A stretch of DNA of 64,000 nt. It comes from Alistipes sp. Its GTDB lineage: Bacteria; Bacteroidota; Bacteroidia; Bacteroidales; Rikenellaceae. Under the pieces are notes generated by a model. The model worked only from the letters and a program-made list of their open reading frames with translations. It did no database searches and was not told the origin of the DNA. The first letter of the stretch is position 1. Each line of letters starts with the position of its first letter. A program made the position numbers and the translations under genes. The stretch is from positions 1 to 64,000 of the forward strand of contig JAFTNV010000031.1 in the NCBI GenBank assembly GCA_017451685.1, read 5' to 3'. Shown here piece after piece: positions 52,587 to 61,808 of the stretch.

Positions 52587-54089
52587 CTATCCGCAGTGGA
52601 AGTACTTCTCTACGAGGGCGAGCATCTGTGCGCGGTCGTTGCCTATATCCTCACGCAACGTGCGGTCGTTGTACGCGCGTAGCATATTGATGATGCCGTC
52701 AATCATCGCGGGGCTAAAGACGCCGCGTGCCTCGAAAATCGCTCTCTGGCGCTCCAGACAGTCGGCCGAGGCGGCACAACTATCGGGTAACTGTGCCAAC
52801 ACCTTGAGCTTGTCGGCATTCTCCCTCTTGTGGATGTTCACGTTTACGTATGTGCGCTCGGCAATATCTAAGGCATCGTCGAGCTCGAAGCCGTAGCGAC
52901 ATGCCACGACGAGGCCGGCGATAAGCTCGTATACATCTGCCGAGCCGTCGGGTGAGCGCATCTCTACGGTCTGCTTCTGCGATGTGTCGTAGTTGTGAGC
53001 CTTCTCCAAGGGGTTGGCTATCTGACACATGTCGCTCTTTGCCGTCCAGCCTAAAGGTACACGCACGAGCACCGAGCGGTTGCGGTCGCCCCAGCATACG
53101 TTCGTTGGCGCCTCCTGATGTGGCACAAGGCGGAAGTACGACGTGGGGTTGGTGTTGCCGAAGGCGGTGATTGAGGGAGCAAGCTCCATCATGCCGGCAA
53201 TGGCACGACGCGCTGTTGCGGATAGTACGCCACCGTCGAGCATCATATTCTTGCCATCCTTGACGATGCGCATGTGTATGTGGAGGCCCGAGCCCGCCTT
53301 ACCTGCCGTAATCTTCGGTGCGAAGGTTATGTCGAAGCCGTAGCGGTATGCGAGGTTACGTATTATCCACTTGGCGATGACGAGCTGGTCGGCAGCATCG
53401 GCCGCCGCCACGGGGAGGAACTCTATCTCGTTCTGCTCGTACACGCGGCCGTCGATGGTGAAGTTACCCACCTCCGAGTGACCATACTTTATCTGTCCTC
53501 CCGCCTGTGCGATGTATGCCATGCACTCGGTGCGGAACTCGTTGAACTTGGCGTAGGGTGCCGACTCGTGGTATCCCTTCTGGTCGGTTGCGGGGAATAG
53601 ACCCTCGTCGGGCGCTATTACGTAGTACTCCAACTCGCCCATGGCCTCGAAGTCCATGCCCGTGACCTCGCGGAAGGCGTTTAGTGCCTTCAGAAGAGTG
53701 TAGCGCGGTGCTGAGGCCAACGGCTCGCCATCCTTGTTGAAGAAGGAGCATAGCATCGTGATTGTTGGTATCTCGGCAAAGGGGTCGTGGAAGGCTGTGC
53801 TGAAGCGTGGCACGACATAGAGGTCGCTGCTCCCCGCCTCGATAAAGCTGAAGAGGCTCGAGCCATCGACACGCTCACCGCAGGTGAGGATGGTATCTAA
53901 ATAGTCGGCATTGTTGATAACAAAGTTGAGGGTCTTAAGACGACCATCACCCGCGGGGTACATGAAGTTGACCATGCGTATATCGTTCTTGGTGATATAC
54001 TCTACAATATCGGCCTTGGTGAACTCCTTTGCGGGCTTGCCCAAGAAGCTAACGAGCTTGTTGGGGTTAAGTGCTAACTCTCGATTCAT
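52587..54089 (-). CDS. Glutamine synthetase family protein
   Basis: The 500-residue protein has the GS beta-grasp and catalytic domains. EAMGELEYYVIAP (about 148-160), GSGLHIHMRI (about 267-276), LVPHQEAPTNVCWGDRNRS (about 322-340) and VEMRSPDGSADVY are the metal and ATP/glutamate site segments. It is shorter than the type III (GlnN) enzymes common in Bacteroidota and closer in length to type I or the puuA-like group, so glutamine or another gamma-glutamyl compound could be the product. The promoter is at 54120-54127. Confidence 0.85.
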   Translation of the reverse strand: MNRELALNPNKLVSFLGKPAKEFTKADIVEYITKNDIRMVNFMYPAGDGRLKTLNFVINNADYLDTILTCGERVDGSSLFSFIEAGSSDLYVVPRFSTAFHDPFAEIPTITMLCSFFNKDGEPLASAPRYTLLKALNAFREVTGMDFEAMGELEYYVIAPDEGLFPATDQKGYHESAPYAKFNEFRTECMAYIAQAGGQIKYGHSEVGNFTIDGRVYEQNEIEFLPVAAADAADQLVIAKWIIRNLAYRYGFDITFAPKITAGKAGSGLHIHMRIVKDGKNMMLDGGVLSATARRAIAGMMELAPSITAFGNTNPTSYFRLVPHQEAPTNVCWGDRNRSVLVRVPLGWTAKSDMCQIANPLEKAHNYDTSQKQTVEMRSPDGSADVYELIAGLVVACRYGFELDDALDIAERTYVNVNIHKRENADKLKVLAQLPDSCAASADCLERQRAIFEARGVFSPAMIDGIINMLRAYNDRTLREDIGNDRAQMLALVEKYFHCG

Positions 54090-54119
54090 AGTCGTAGCGT
54101 TTTATATGAAAGATTTTAG

Positions 54120-54127
54120 CAAAGTTA
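54120..54127 (-). promoter_or_regulatory. -7 element (TAACTTTG) for the GS-dprA-tatD unit
   Basis: Minus-strand TAACTTTG lies 30 bases upstream of the glutamine synthetase start. Confidence 0.5.
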
Positions 54128-54188
54128 CGAAAAAAAATTATAAACCCCAAATTTCTGACGATAAAGGGTGCCGTGTGCTACACTCGAC

Positions 54189-54241
54189 AAAAATGCCACC
54201 AATGGGTAGTACTTGACGTACCTCCCAATGGTGGCATTTTT
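54189..54241. terminator. Terminator after EF-G2
   Basis: AAAAATGCCACCAATGGG pairs perfectly with its complement (18 bp) around a 17-nt loop that can itself pair (GTAC with GTAC). Flanking A and T runs make it work in either direction; it ends the EF-G2 gene. Confidence 0.85.
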
Positions 54242-54277
54242 TGTTAGGGGCCGCAATCGACCCCTTATCACAAGAAA

Positions 54278-56431
54278 CTAATCTTCGTCGGTGTCGGTGT
54301 ACTCCTTCAACAACTTCTCCTGAACATCGGCGGGCACCTGCTCGTACGATGCGAACTGCATGGTGTACGTCGCTGCTCCCGATGTCAACGACGACAACGA
54401 TGTAGAGTAGCGGTACAACTCTGCCAAAGGCACACGTGCGTTGAGGCGGTCGAAGCCCTTATCCGACTCCATGCCCATAATCATGGCACGGCGGTTCTGG
54501 AGGTCGCTCATCACGGCACCCATATACTCACTCGGTGTGAGAACCTCGACATTGTAGATAGGCTCCATAATCTTGGGGCCAGCGTTGCGGAAGGCCTCCT
54601 TGAAGGCGTTACGGCCGGCAAGCTTAAACGAGAGCTCGTTCGAGTCTACCGGGTGCATCTTACCGTAGTAGATGGTAACGCGGATGTCGCGGGCGTAAGA
54701 ACCTGTCAACGGGCCCTCGTCCATCTTCTCCATGATACCCTTCAAGATTGCGGGCATGAAGCGAGCGTCGATAGCACCACCAACGATAGAGTTGTAGTAC
54801 TGGAGCTTACCACCCCATGGGAGGTCGTACTCCTCCTTACCCTTCACGCTCACGGCAATCTCCTGGCCGTTAACCTTATACTTCGTAGGCTCGGGCATGC
54901 CGTCGTAGTAGGGCTCGATGACCATGTGAACCTCACCAAACTGACCCGAACCACCCGACTGCTTCTTGTGGCGGTAGTCGGCCTGAGCTACCTTGGTGAT
55001 TGTCTCACGATATGGAATCTTCGGTGCGAAGTACTCGATCTCCATCTTGTTCTCGGCCGAAAGACGCTGCTTGAGGATGTTGAGGTGGTGCTCACCCTGA
55101 CCCTGGATGATTGTCTGCTTGAGCTCCTTAGAGTACTCAACGAGGATTGTGGGATCCTCATACTTAGCGTCATTCAAGAGCTTGCCGAGCTTCTCCTCGT
55201 CGCTCTGCTCCTTAGCCTTCACGGCAGCACGGTAGCGAGGCTCGGGGAAGACGATAGGCTCAACAGCCACGGGCGTTGCGGGTGCTGCGAGGGTGTCGTT
55301 TGTGCGTGTGCCCTTGAGCTTCACGGTGCAGCCGATGTCACCTGCCGAGAGCTCCGTAACCTTCACACGGTTCTTACCTGCCACGGCGAAGAGCTGCGAG
55401 AGCTTCTCCTTGTTACCCGTGCGGGCGTTCACGAGCTCCATACCCTCGGTCACCTTACCACGTACCACGCGGAAGTAGGTAATCTCACCGATATGCTGCT
55501 CTATCTGGCTCTTGAATACGAATGCTACAGTGGGCTCCTCGGCATTTGCCAAGAGCTCCTCGCCCTCGGTAGAGAGGAATGCGGGCGCCTTCAACGGGCC
55601 CGGAGCCACGTTGATGATGAACTCCATGAGGCGCTTAGTACCGATGTCGCGCTTGCCCGAAGCACAGAAGATGGGCATGATGTCGCGCTTCGATACGCCG
55701 AGCTTCAAGCCCGAGCGGATGTCGTCCTGCGTGAGTGAGCCCTTCTCGAAGTAGAGCTCCATGAGAGCGTCGTCGTATACGGCAGCAGCCTCAGCAAGCT
55801 CCTGGTTGAGCTCGTTGGCACGCTCCATCTCGCTCTCGGGAATGGGGTGCTCCTCGCGCTTACCATTCTCGTCGACGAACTTATACATCTTCATCATCAA
55901 CACGTCGATGAACGAGTCGAAGCCGGCACCCTGGTTTACGGGGTACTGAACGATGACGGGCTTAACCGATGAGTTGGCACGGATGCCCTCAACCGTAGCG
56001 TCGAAGTTGGCCTTGTCGCCGTCGAGCTGGTTAACAACACCGATAAGGGGCTTGTTGAGGATGCGGGCGTAGCGCGACTGAAGCTCCGAGCCTACCTCCC
56101 AGCCATTCTGTGCGTTGAGCACCATGACACCCACGTCGCCTACCTTGAAGGCCGAGAACAACGAGCCACAGAAGTCGTCCGAACCCGGGCAGTCGATGAT
56201 GTTGAGCTTGCGGTCCATGAACTCCGTGAAGAGGGTCGTAGAGTATATCGAGCGCTTGTATTCGTGCTCAATATCAGTGTTGTCCGAGATTGTATTGTTA
56301 TTCTCGATACTACCCCTGCGATCAATAACCTTACCCTCGAAAGCCATTGCCTCTGCAAGGGTAGTTTTTCCGGCGCCGGGCGCACCAATAAGAACGATGT
56401 TCTTAATCTCTTTTGCTGAATAGTTTTTCAT
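54278..56431 (-). CDS. EF-G2-type translation elongation factor paralogue
   Basis: The 717-residue protein has the five-domain EF-G layout. Its GTPase motifs are altered: G1 reads GAPGAGKTT (16-24). In G3 the usual DTPGHVDF is DCPGSDDF (80-87), so Ser84 replaces the catalytic His, and G4 is NQLD (134-137) in place of NKMD. These features match the Bacteroides EF-G2, reported to translocate without hydrolysing GTP and to matter during carbon starvation. The inference is that this gene supports low-energy translation rather than being the main fusA. It is monocistronic, with its own terminator. Confidence 0.9.
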   Translation of the reverse strand: MKNYSAKEIKNIVLIGAPGAGKTTLAEAMAFEGKVIDRRGSIENNNTISDNTDIEHEYKRSIYSTTLFTEFMDRKLNIIDCPGSDDFCGSLFSAFKVGDVGVMVLNAQNGWEVGSELQSRYARILNKPLIGVVNQLDGDKANFDATVEGIRANSSVKPVIVQYPVNQGAGFDSFIDVLMMKMYKFVDENGKREEHPIPESEMERANELNQELAEAAAVYDDALMELYFEKGSLTQDDIRSGLKLGVSKRDIMPIFCASGKRDIGTKRLMEFIINVAPGPLKAPAFLSTEGEELLANAEEPTVAFVFKSQIEQHIGEITYFRVVRGKVTEGMELVNARTGNKEKLSQLFAVAGKNRVKVTELSAGDIGCTVKLKGTRTNDTLAAPATPVAVEPIVFPEPRYRAAVKAKEQSDEEKLGKLLNDAKYEDPTILVEYSKELKQTIIQGQGEHHLNILKQRLSAENKMEIEYFAPKIPYRETITKVAQADYRHKKQSGGSGQFGEVHMVIEPYYDGMPEPTKYKVNGQEIAVSVKGKEEYDLPWGGKLQYYNSIVGGAIDARFMPAILKGIMEKMDEGPLTGSYARDIRVTIYYGKMHPVDSNELSFKLAGRNAFKEAFRNAGPKIMEPIYNVEVLTPSEYMGAVMSDLQNRRAMIMGMESDKGFDRLNARVPLAELYRYSTSLSSLTSGAATYTMQFASYEQVPADVQEKLLKEYTDTDED

Positions 56432-56759
56432 AGTATATTAGTTTTTTAGGTTTTTTTCTCCTCCAAACAGCCCACGTATTTCCCCTCCTCTATTTAGGCC
56501 CTCGGGGCTTAATGGCCTTTGCGGATTATAAAGTTAAATACTTTTTTTTAATCTGCAAAATATTAAATCAAGAAAGTGCATAATTCAACCTTTTTTTGGC
56601 TTTTTATGCCGCCATTATGCTTTGCGTATGCACATTTTTGTTTGGGCGGACGAAGGCCCACCGCGACAAAAAAGCCCTCCTTGTGGAGAGCTGGTTAATG
56701 GTATAAATGTATTCTTTTTGATGCGGGTGGAATCTCTATACCTATATTTATATATAGGG
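56432..56759. other. Intergenic region between MATE and EF-G2 genes
   Basis: This 328-bp AT-rich gap holds the EF-G2 5' region on the right and left and the MATE terminator at 56668-56692. No gene, tRNA or clear TAnnTTTG element for EF-G2 was seen. Confidence 0.5.
56668..56692 (-). terminator. Terminator of the MATE gene
   Basis: On the minus strand AGCTCTCC pairs with GGAGGGCT (one T-G pair) around ACAA, followed directly by a run of six T. This is a classic intrinsic terminator 70 bp after the MATE stop. Confidence 0.8.
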
Positions 56760-58211
56760 TTAATGGTTGAAGCGTAGGTCGTGCTCCATGCGTCGCAGCT
56801 TGCGCACTTGGAAGTAGAGGAGCGTGCCCGCTACGATGACAGAGAGCAGATCGGCAATGGGCATCGACACCCAAGCACCCACGGCGCCATATCGAGGTGT
56901 GAGTGTGAGCAACAACGGCAAGAGGAACAGCAGTTGGCGTGTTGTCGAGAGGAACATAGCCAGTGGCGCACGGCCGATATATTGGAAGAAGCTGCCGGCG
57001 ACAATCTGGAAGCCCACGAGCGGGAATACCATCATCGCGATGCCGAGGCCCTGGGCTACGACATCGACCATCGCTTGGTCGGCGACACCATTCTTTGTGT
57101 CGACAAATGCTGCGGCAACCTCCGTGGGGAAGAGGATGCCGATAACGAAGGCGAGGGTTGTCACGCACGAAGCGGCTATGATTGTGTACTTGAGCACCGT
57201 GATAACACGGCCGTACTGCTTCGCGCCGTAGTTATATCCCACGATGGGCTGCATGCCCTGATTGAAGCCCTGACCCACCATGATAAAGAGGAGTATCACG
57301 CGGTTCATGATGCCGTAGGCGCCAACATATACATCGCCCACATTGCCATCGAAGGTTGCCGCCGAGACCACGTCGAACTCCCCCGTGCCACCATAGCGTA
57401 GGAGCGCCGTGTTCATAAAGCGCGTGACGAGCGAGGCGCAGACGTTCAACAGAAACGGCGCCATGCCGATAGATATGATAGCCTTGATAATAGGGCCCTT
57501 GAAACGCAGGCTACGACCCCTGAAGCGCAGGAAGCTACGCTTCGAGGTGTAGTGGTGTATTTGCACGCTGAGGGCTATGGTCTGGGCTATGACCGTAGCC
57601 AATGCCGAGCCCTCGATGCCCCAGCCGAAGCCGAAGATGAAGAGGGGGTTGAGCACCGTACACAGGGCCATCGACAGGAGCATGATATACATCGCCTTGC
57701 GCGGGTAGCCCGAGGCGCGCAGCTGCTCGTTGAGGCCGAGGTATAGGTGCGTGATGATGTTACCAAACATGATTATGCGCATAAACCTACGCGCATAGTC
57801 CAGCGTCTCGGCACTCGCCTCGCCACCCGAGAAGAATAGAAGAATGGGGTCGAGGAAGAATAGGAAGATGAGCATGATGCTCACGCCAAGTGTGAGGTTG
57901 AGCAATACGGCATTGCCGAGGATGTCCTCCGCAGCGCGTTTGTTACCCTCACCGAGGCGTATAGATATGCGCGCAGCAGCACCCACGCCCACCATGGCGC
58001 CAAAGGCCGAGGCTATGTTCATTATCGGAAGCGTCACGGCCATGCCCGCGATGGCGGCACCACCCACGCCGTGGCCGATGAATATGCTGTCGATGATGTG
58101 GTATAGCGACGAGGAGGCCATGGCGATGATGGCCGGTATGGAGTACCGCGCCAGGAGCTTGCCGAGCGAGTCGGTGCCAAGCGATATGGTATTGTTCTGC
58201 ACTGCTGCCAT
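56760..58211 (-). CDS. MATE-family efflux transporter
   Basis: The 483-residue protein has 12 predicted helices in two similar halves, characteristic of MATE drug/cation antiporters. The first half begins LLARYSIPAIIAM; the GQGFNQGMQPIVGYNYGAKQY segment opens the second half and is the family's most recognisable stretch. Substrate and coupling ion (Na or H) cannot be told from sequence. A TAATTTTG element at 58228-58235 may be its promoter, inside the end of the upstream gene. Confidence 0.9.
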   Translation of the reverse strand: MAAVQNNTISLGTDSLGKLLARYSIPAIIAMASSSLYHIIDSIFIGHGVGGAAIAGMAVTLPIMNIASAFGAMVGVGAAARISIRLGEGNKRAAEDILGNAVLLNLTLGVSIMLIFLFFLDPILLFFSGGEASAETLDYARRFMRIIMFGNIITHLYLGLNEQLRASGYPRKAMYIMLLSMALCTVLNPLFIFGFGWGIEGSALATVIAQTIALSVQIHHYTSKRSFLRFRGRSLRFKGPIIKAIISIGMAPFLLNVCASLVTRFMNTALLRYGGTGEFDVVSAATFDGNVGDVYVGAYGIMNRVILLFIMVGQGFNQGMQPIVGYNYGAKQYGRVITVLKYTIIAASCVTTLAFVIGILFPTEVAAAFVDTKNGVADQAMVDVVAQGLGIAMMVFPLVGFQIVAGSFFQYIGRAPLAMFLSTTRQLLFLLPLLLTLTPRYGAVGAWVSMPIADLLSVIVAGTLLYFQVRKLRRMEHDLRFNH

Positions 58212-58235
58212 GCTCTGTTGTGGTCTGCAAAATTA

Positions 58236-58817
58236 CTAATTGTCGGTAAACTGCGCAACGGCAACGACCATGTTATCCTCGGTTGTAGATATATCGACCA
58301 AAGCCGTGGCCTCATTGCCTAATAGTGCCGTGATGCTATGGCTGTCACGGTCAAAGGTGGTTAGGCGTATGTCGTCGCGTAGGTCTATGCCGCGGTGGCC
58401 ATATAGTTTGTATAGCGCCTCCTTTGCTGTCCATGCCATTGCCGGCCAGAGGGCATCGCTGCTGAGGGCTAACTCATCGTCGCTCATATATCGCGCCTTT
58501 GCGCGCTCGAAGTTACGCTCCGACGATTCTATGTCGATGCCTACGCTCCTATCGGCTATCGCCACAGCGACATAGCCACCACCGTGTGCCACGCTTATGT
58601 GGGTGTGGGGGCTGTCTACTATCGGTGCCCCCACAGCGTTGTAGTCGATGATAACGTCGCCACGGAGTTCGCGGCGCACGATACGTCGCCATGCGAGGTG
58701 CTCGCCACGGCGGCGCTCATTCTGAAAGCGCGAGGCTGAGGCTACATCCGCAGCCGTGATAAGCGCATCGCAGCATGCGTACACCGGTGGTATGGGCTCG
58801 ATGAAGAGTTTAACCAT
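58236..58817 (-). CDS. 4'-phosphopantetheinyl transferase superfamily protein
   Basis: The 193-residue Sfp-type enzyme moves phosphopantetheine from CoA to carrier proteins. SVGIDIESSERNF (about 103-115) has the Mg-binding Asp pair and WTAKEALYKLYG (about 139-150) the WxxKEA signature. It overlaps the gldE gene by eight bases, so translation is coupled; the gldE-PPTase pairing is common in the phylum. Confidence 0.88.
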   Translation of the reverse strand: MVKLFIEPIPPVYACCDALITAADVASASRFQNERRRGEHLAWRRIVRRELRGDVIIDYNAVGAPIVDSPHTHISVAHGGGYVAVAIADRSVGIDIESSERNFERAKARYMSDDELALSSDALWPAMAWTAKEALYKLYGHRGIDLRDDIRLTTFDRDSHSITALLGNEATALVDISTTEDNMVVAVAQFTDN

Positions 58818-60093
58818 CGACCTCGACCTTTATCTTATCCACCCTGCGGCCATCCATCGTGGCGATGAAGAACTTCACGCCATGCGACGACAGCTCGTCG
58901 CCACGACGTGGCAGGTCGCGCTTGAGCTCCATCATCAACCCCGCCAAGGTCTCGGCATGACCCTCAACATCGCTGAAGGCATCCTCCTCGTAGCCTATGG
59001 CGCGCACAAACTCACCAATGTGTATCTTGGCATCGAAGATGTAGGTGCGCTCGCCAATCTTCTCGTAGAGCTTATCCTCGTCGTCGTCGCTCTCGTCGGT
59101 AATCTCACCCACGACCTCCTCGAGGATGTCCTCCAACGACACGAGGCCCTGCGTTGCGCCATACTCGTCGACGACGATGGCTATGTGTGTCTTCTTCTTC
59201 TGAAACTCCTTCAGCAGGTCGTCAATCATCATGTGCTCGGGCACGAAGTAGGGCTTGCGCAGCAGCGCCTGCCACTCGAAGTCGTTATCCTTGGCGATGT
59301 GGGGCAGTAGGTCTTTGACATACAACACACCGCGCACATCGTCGAGGTCGTCGCCATAGACGGGTATGCGCGAGTAGCCCGTCGTGACGATGGTGTCGCG
59401 TACCTCGTCGTAGCCGGCCGAGAACTCCAAGCCCGTGATGTCGACCCTCGAGTGCATAATCTCCACCACCTCGGTCTGCCCGAATGACACGATGCCCGAG
59501 AGCATCTTCTGCTCCTCCTCCGAGCCCGTCTCGGCGAGGTCTACGGCATCGGCAAGCTCCTCGATAGATATCTCGGCGCTCTTGGTTGCCAGGCGACTCA
59601 CGCGACTCGATGTGCGTATCAGGATGAAGGCTAACGGGTATACCAACCAACGCAGAAACTTCAATGGCACCGAGAAGAAGGCAGCCATCTTCGCGGGGCG
59701 CGTCTGCGAAAATACCTTGGGCATAATCTCGCCAAAGAGCAAGAGCATGAATGTTATGACGATGGTATTGAAGATGAACTCCCATACGCCCGTGAAGATG
59801 AATATCTCGTCGACCAGCTGCGTGGCGATGATTACCAGGCAGATGTTGATCATGTTGTTCACCACAAGTATCGTTGCTAACAGCCTGTCGGGGTTTGCCA
59901 ACAATTCGAGCACACGATGTGCCGTGCTGTCGTTGCGCTCCTCGAAGCTCTCTATGTCGTTGCGCGTGAGCGAGAAGAAGGCTACCTCCGAGCCCGAGGC
60001 CATTGCCGAGAGCATCAGGAGAACTACCGCGAGGGCACCGAGGCCTACCACCGTCCAGATGTCGATACTCGCATTTATCATTATTGCATCCAT
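58810..60093 (-). CDS. gldE: GldE/CorC-type transporter-associated protein
   Basis: The 427-residue protein has an N-terminal DUF21/CNNM membrane domain (three to four helices, about 10-170), two CBS domains (about 195-325; GYSRIPVYGDDLDDVRGVLYVKDLL) and a CorC_HlyC domain at the end. Homologues are named GldE for their place beside gliding genes, but in non-gliding gut species a Mg/Co-efflux-like role is more likely. It lies between ftsZ and the PPTase gene, 10 bp after the ftsZ stop. Confidence 0.88.
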   Translation of the reverse strand: MDAIMINASIDIWTVVGLGALAVVLLMLSAMASGSEVAFFSLTRNDIESFEERNDSTAHRVLELLANPDRLLATILVVNNMINICLVIIATQLVDEIFIFTGVWEFIFNTIVITFMLLLFGEIMPKVFSQTRPAKMAAFFSVPLKFLRWLVYPLAFILIRTSSRVSRLATKSAEISIEELADAVDLAETGSEEEQKMLSGIVSFGQTEVVEIMHSRVDITGLEFSAGYDEVRDTIVTTGYSRIPVYGDDLDDVRGVLYVKDLLPHIAKDNDFEWQALLRKPYFVPEHMMIDDLLKEFQKKKTHIAIVVDEYGATQGLVSLEDILEEVVGEITDESDDDEDKLYEKIGERTYIFDAKIHIGEFVRAIGYEEDAFSDVEGHAETLAGLMMELKRDLPRRGDELSSHGVKFFIATMDGRRVDKIKVEVDG

Positions 60094-60103
60094 CTGCCTG
60101 CGT

Positions 60104-61465
60104 TTAGAAGAGTGAACCTACTGTGTTGTTGTTTGTCGTCGTATCCTTATCCTCCTCTACGACCATGGCACGCTGGAAGATGGTGCGCGGGCGTGTCTCG
60201 TCGTCGGCCAAGAACATCACATTCTGGCGCACGTATCCCGGGCTGCTCTTCTGCATCGTTATCTTGCGATACTTATCCTGCTGTGGCGTTATTGTCACCA
60301 CTTCGCGGGGCTTCATTATGGGCACCTTCTTCTGTGGCTGCGGCTTTAGTGGCTCCTCCTTCTTGATGACATCCTCGAAGGGGCTGTCATCCTCGGGATT
60401 CTCGTACTCGACGTTGATATTGAGGTTCTTGCCGTCGGCAAAGCGCGTGGCCACGACCACAAGCTCCAACTCATCGTCGGCCAACGAGGGCTTTTCGCTG
60501 GCACCCCAGATGATGTCGGCAGCGTGTATGTTACCATCCTCGTCTGTGTAGCTCGCATGCTTCTGTATGTACTCCATCGCCGTTGTCACATCATCCTGCG
60601 TGAGGAGGTCGATGTTCGACACTGAGAAGCTTAGCAGGATCTCCTTTGCTCCCGATATGTGGTTGTCGTCCAGGAGCGACGAGGCAAGCGCACCCTCGGC
60701 CGCTTCCAGCGAGCGATTCTCGCCCACACCCCTCATCACCGACATGTGTGCGCGGCCACTGCCACGCATCACGCGCTCCACATCCGCGAAGTCGACGCGC
60801 ACCAGCGCAAACGACACGGTTATCAGCTCGGCGATACCCTTCGTCGCCATGCCGAGCACGTCGTCAGCCTTGCCGAAGGCCTCCTTCAGCGGCAGTTTGC
60901 CGTAGAGCTGGCGTAGGCGCTCGTTGTCTATTACGAGGAGGGAGTCTACCCACTTGTTCAACTCGCTTATGCCCTCCACGGCGCTGTTGTAGCGCCCGGG
61001 GCCCTCCATGCGGAAGGGCATCGTCACCACTGCCACGGTGAGGATGCCGAGCTCGTGTGCGAGCTTGGCAATCACGGGCGAGGCTCCCGTGCCGGTACCA
61101 CCACCCATACCTGCGGCGATGAAGAGCATGCGTACGCCCGATGTCTCGAGGAGGCTGCGTAGCTGCTCCTCGCTCTCTATGGCATACTTACGACCCACGG
61201 CCGGGTCATTACCCGCGCCTATGCCCGGGCCTATCTGTATTTTGTTTGCTACGTTGCAGTTGTTTAGCGCCTGCTTATCGGTGTTACACACGACGAAGTT
61301 TACGCCCGTGATGTTCATCGTCTGCATGTGGTTCACGGCATTTCCGCCGGCACCACCTACGCCGATGACCATGATTATCGACTCGCTGTCGAACTGCATC
61401 GCAGAGAGGTTGTCACCCGCTATCGCCAGCGCCAACTCATCTGTTACTTTGTTGTTGTTATCCAT
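60104..61465 (-). CDS. ftsZ: Cell division protein FtsZ
   Basis: The 453-residue tubulin-like GTPase forms the division ring. IGVGGAGGNAV (34-44) and GGGTGTG (121-127) bind GTP. The T7 loop, which triggers hydrolysis in the next subunit, reads LVRVDFADVERVM: D225 and D228 are kept, but the highly conserved Asn before VDFAD is Arg223. A long variable C-terminal linker ends in a short conserved-like tail (TPQQDK, KRAMVVEED region). The start at 61465 gives MDNNNK; a further in-frame ATG upstream lies close to the tandem repeats. It follows ftsA and ftsQ in the standard order. Confidence 0.94.
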   Translation of the reverse strand: MDNNNKVTDELALAIAGDNLSAMQFDSESIIMVIGVGGAGGNAVNHMQTMNITGVNFVVCNTDKQALNNCNVANKIQIGPGIGAGNDPAVGRKYAIESEEQLRSLLETSGVRMLFIAAGMGGGTGTGASPVIAKLAHELGILTVAVVTMPFRMEGPGRYNSAVEGISELNKWVDSLLVIDNERLRQLYGKLPLKEAFGKADDVLGMATKGIAELITVSFALVRVDFADVERVMRGSGRAHMSVMRGVGENRSLEAAEGALASSLLDDNHISGAKEILLSFSVSNIDLLTQDDVTTAMEYIQKHASYTDEDGNIHAADIIWGASEKPSLADDELELVVVATRFADGKNLNINVEYENPEDDSPFEDVIKKEEPLKPQPQKKVPIMKPREVVTITPQQDKYRKITMQKSSPGYVRQNVMFLADDETRPRTIFQRAMVVEEDKDTTTNNNTVGSLF

Positions 61466-61480
61466 ATATGTGTTTTCAAA

Positions 61481-61783
61481 AATCACCGTTTAGTAGTGGT
61501 AGACAATTGGGAAGTACATCGTTAAAACTCTTCACCTTTCTATTAATCACCGTTTAGTAGCGGTAGACAATCGGGAAGTACATCGCCAAAGCTCTTCTCC
61601 TTTCCAATAATCACCATTTGGTAGCGGTAGACAATCGGGAAGTACATCGTTAAAACTCTTCACCTTTCTATTAATCACCGTTTGGTAGCGGTAGGCAATC
61701 GGGAAGTACATCGCCAAAACTCTTCTCCTTTCCAATAATCACCATTTGGTAGCGGTAGACAATCGGGAAGTACATCGCCATTC
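61481..61783. repeat. 64-bp tandem repeats between ftsA and ftsZ
   Basis: Units begin AATCACC at 61481, 61545, 61609, 61673 and 61737: four full copies and most of a fifth. Two subtypes alternate (CATCGTTAAAACTCTTCACC and CATCGCCAAARCTCTTCTCC), so the array grew in 128-bp steps. On the mRNA strand each unit carries a purine-rich AAAGGWGAAGAG and an ATG about nine bases later. As 64 is not a multiple of three, there is no continuous reading frame. Confidence 0.9.
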
Positions 61784-61808
61784 CTTAGTGCCTTACCCTC
61801 CCCGTAGT

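Noticed and set aside
61547..61735. Short minus-strand frame in the ftsA-ftsZ repeats
   Set aside because: Unit length is 64, so the frame changes with each unit; no conserved product can result.
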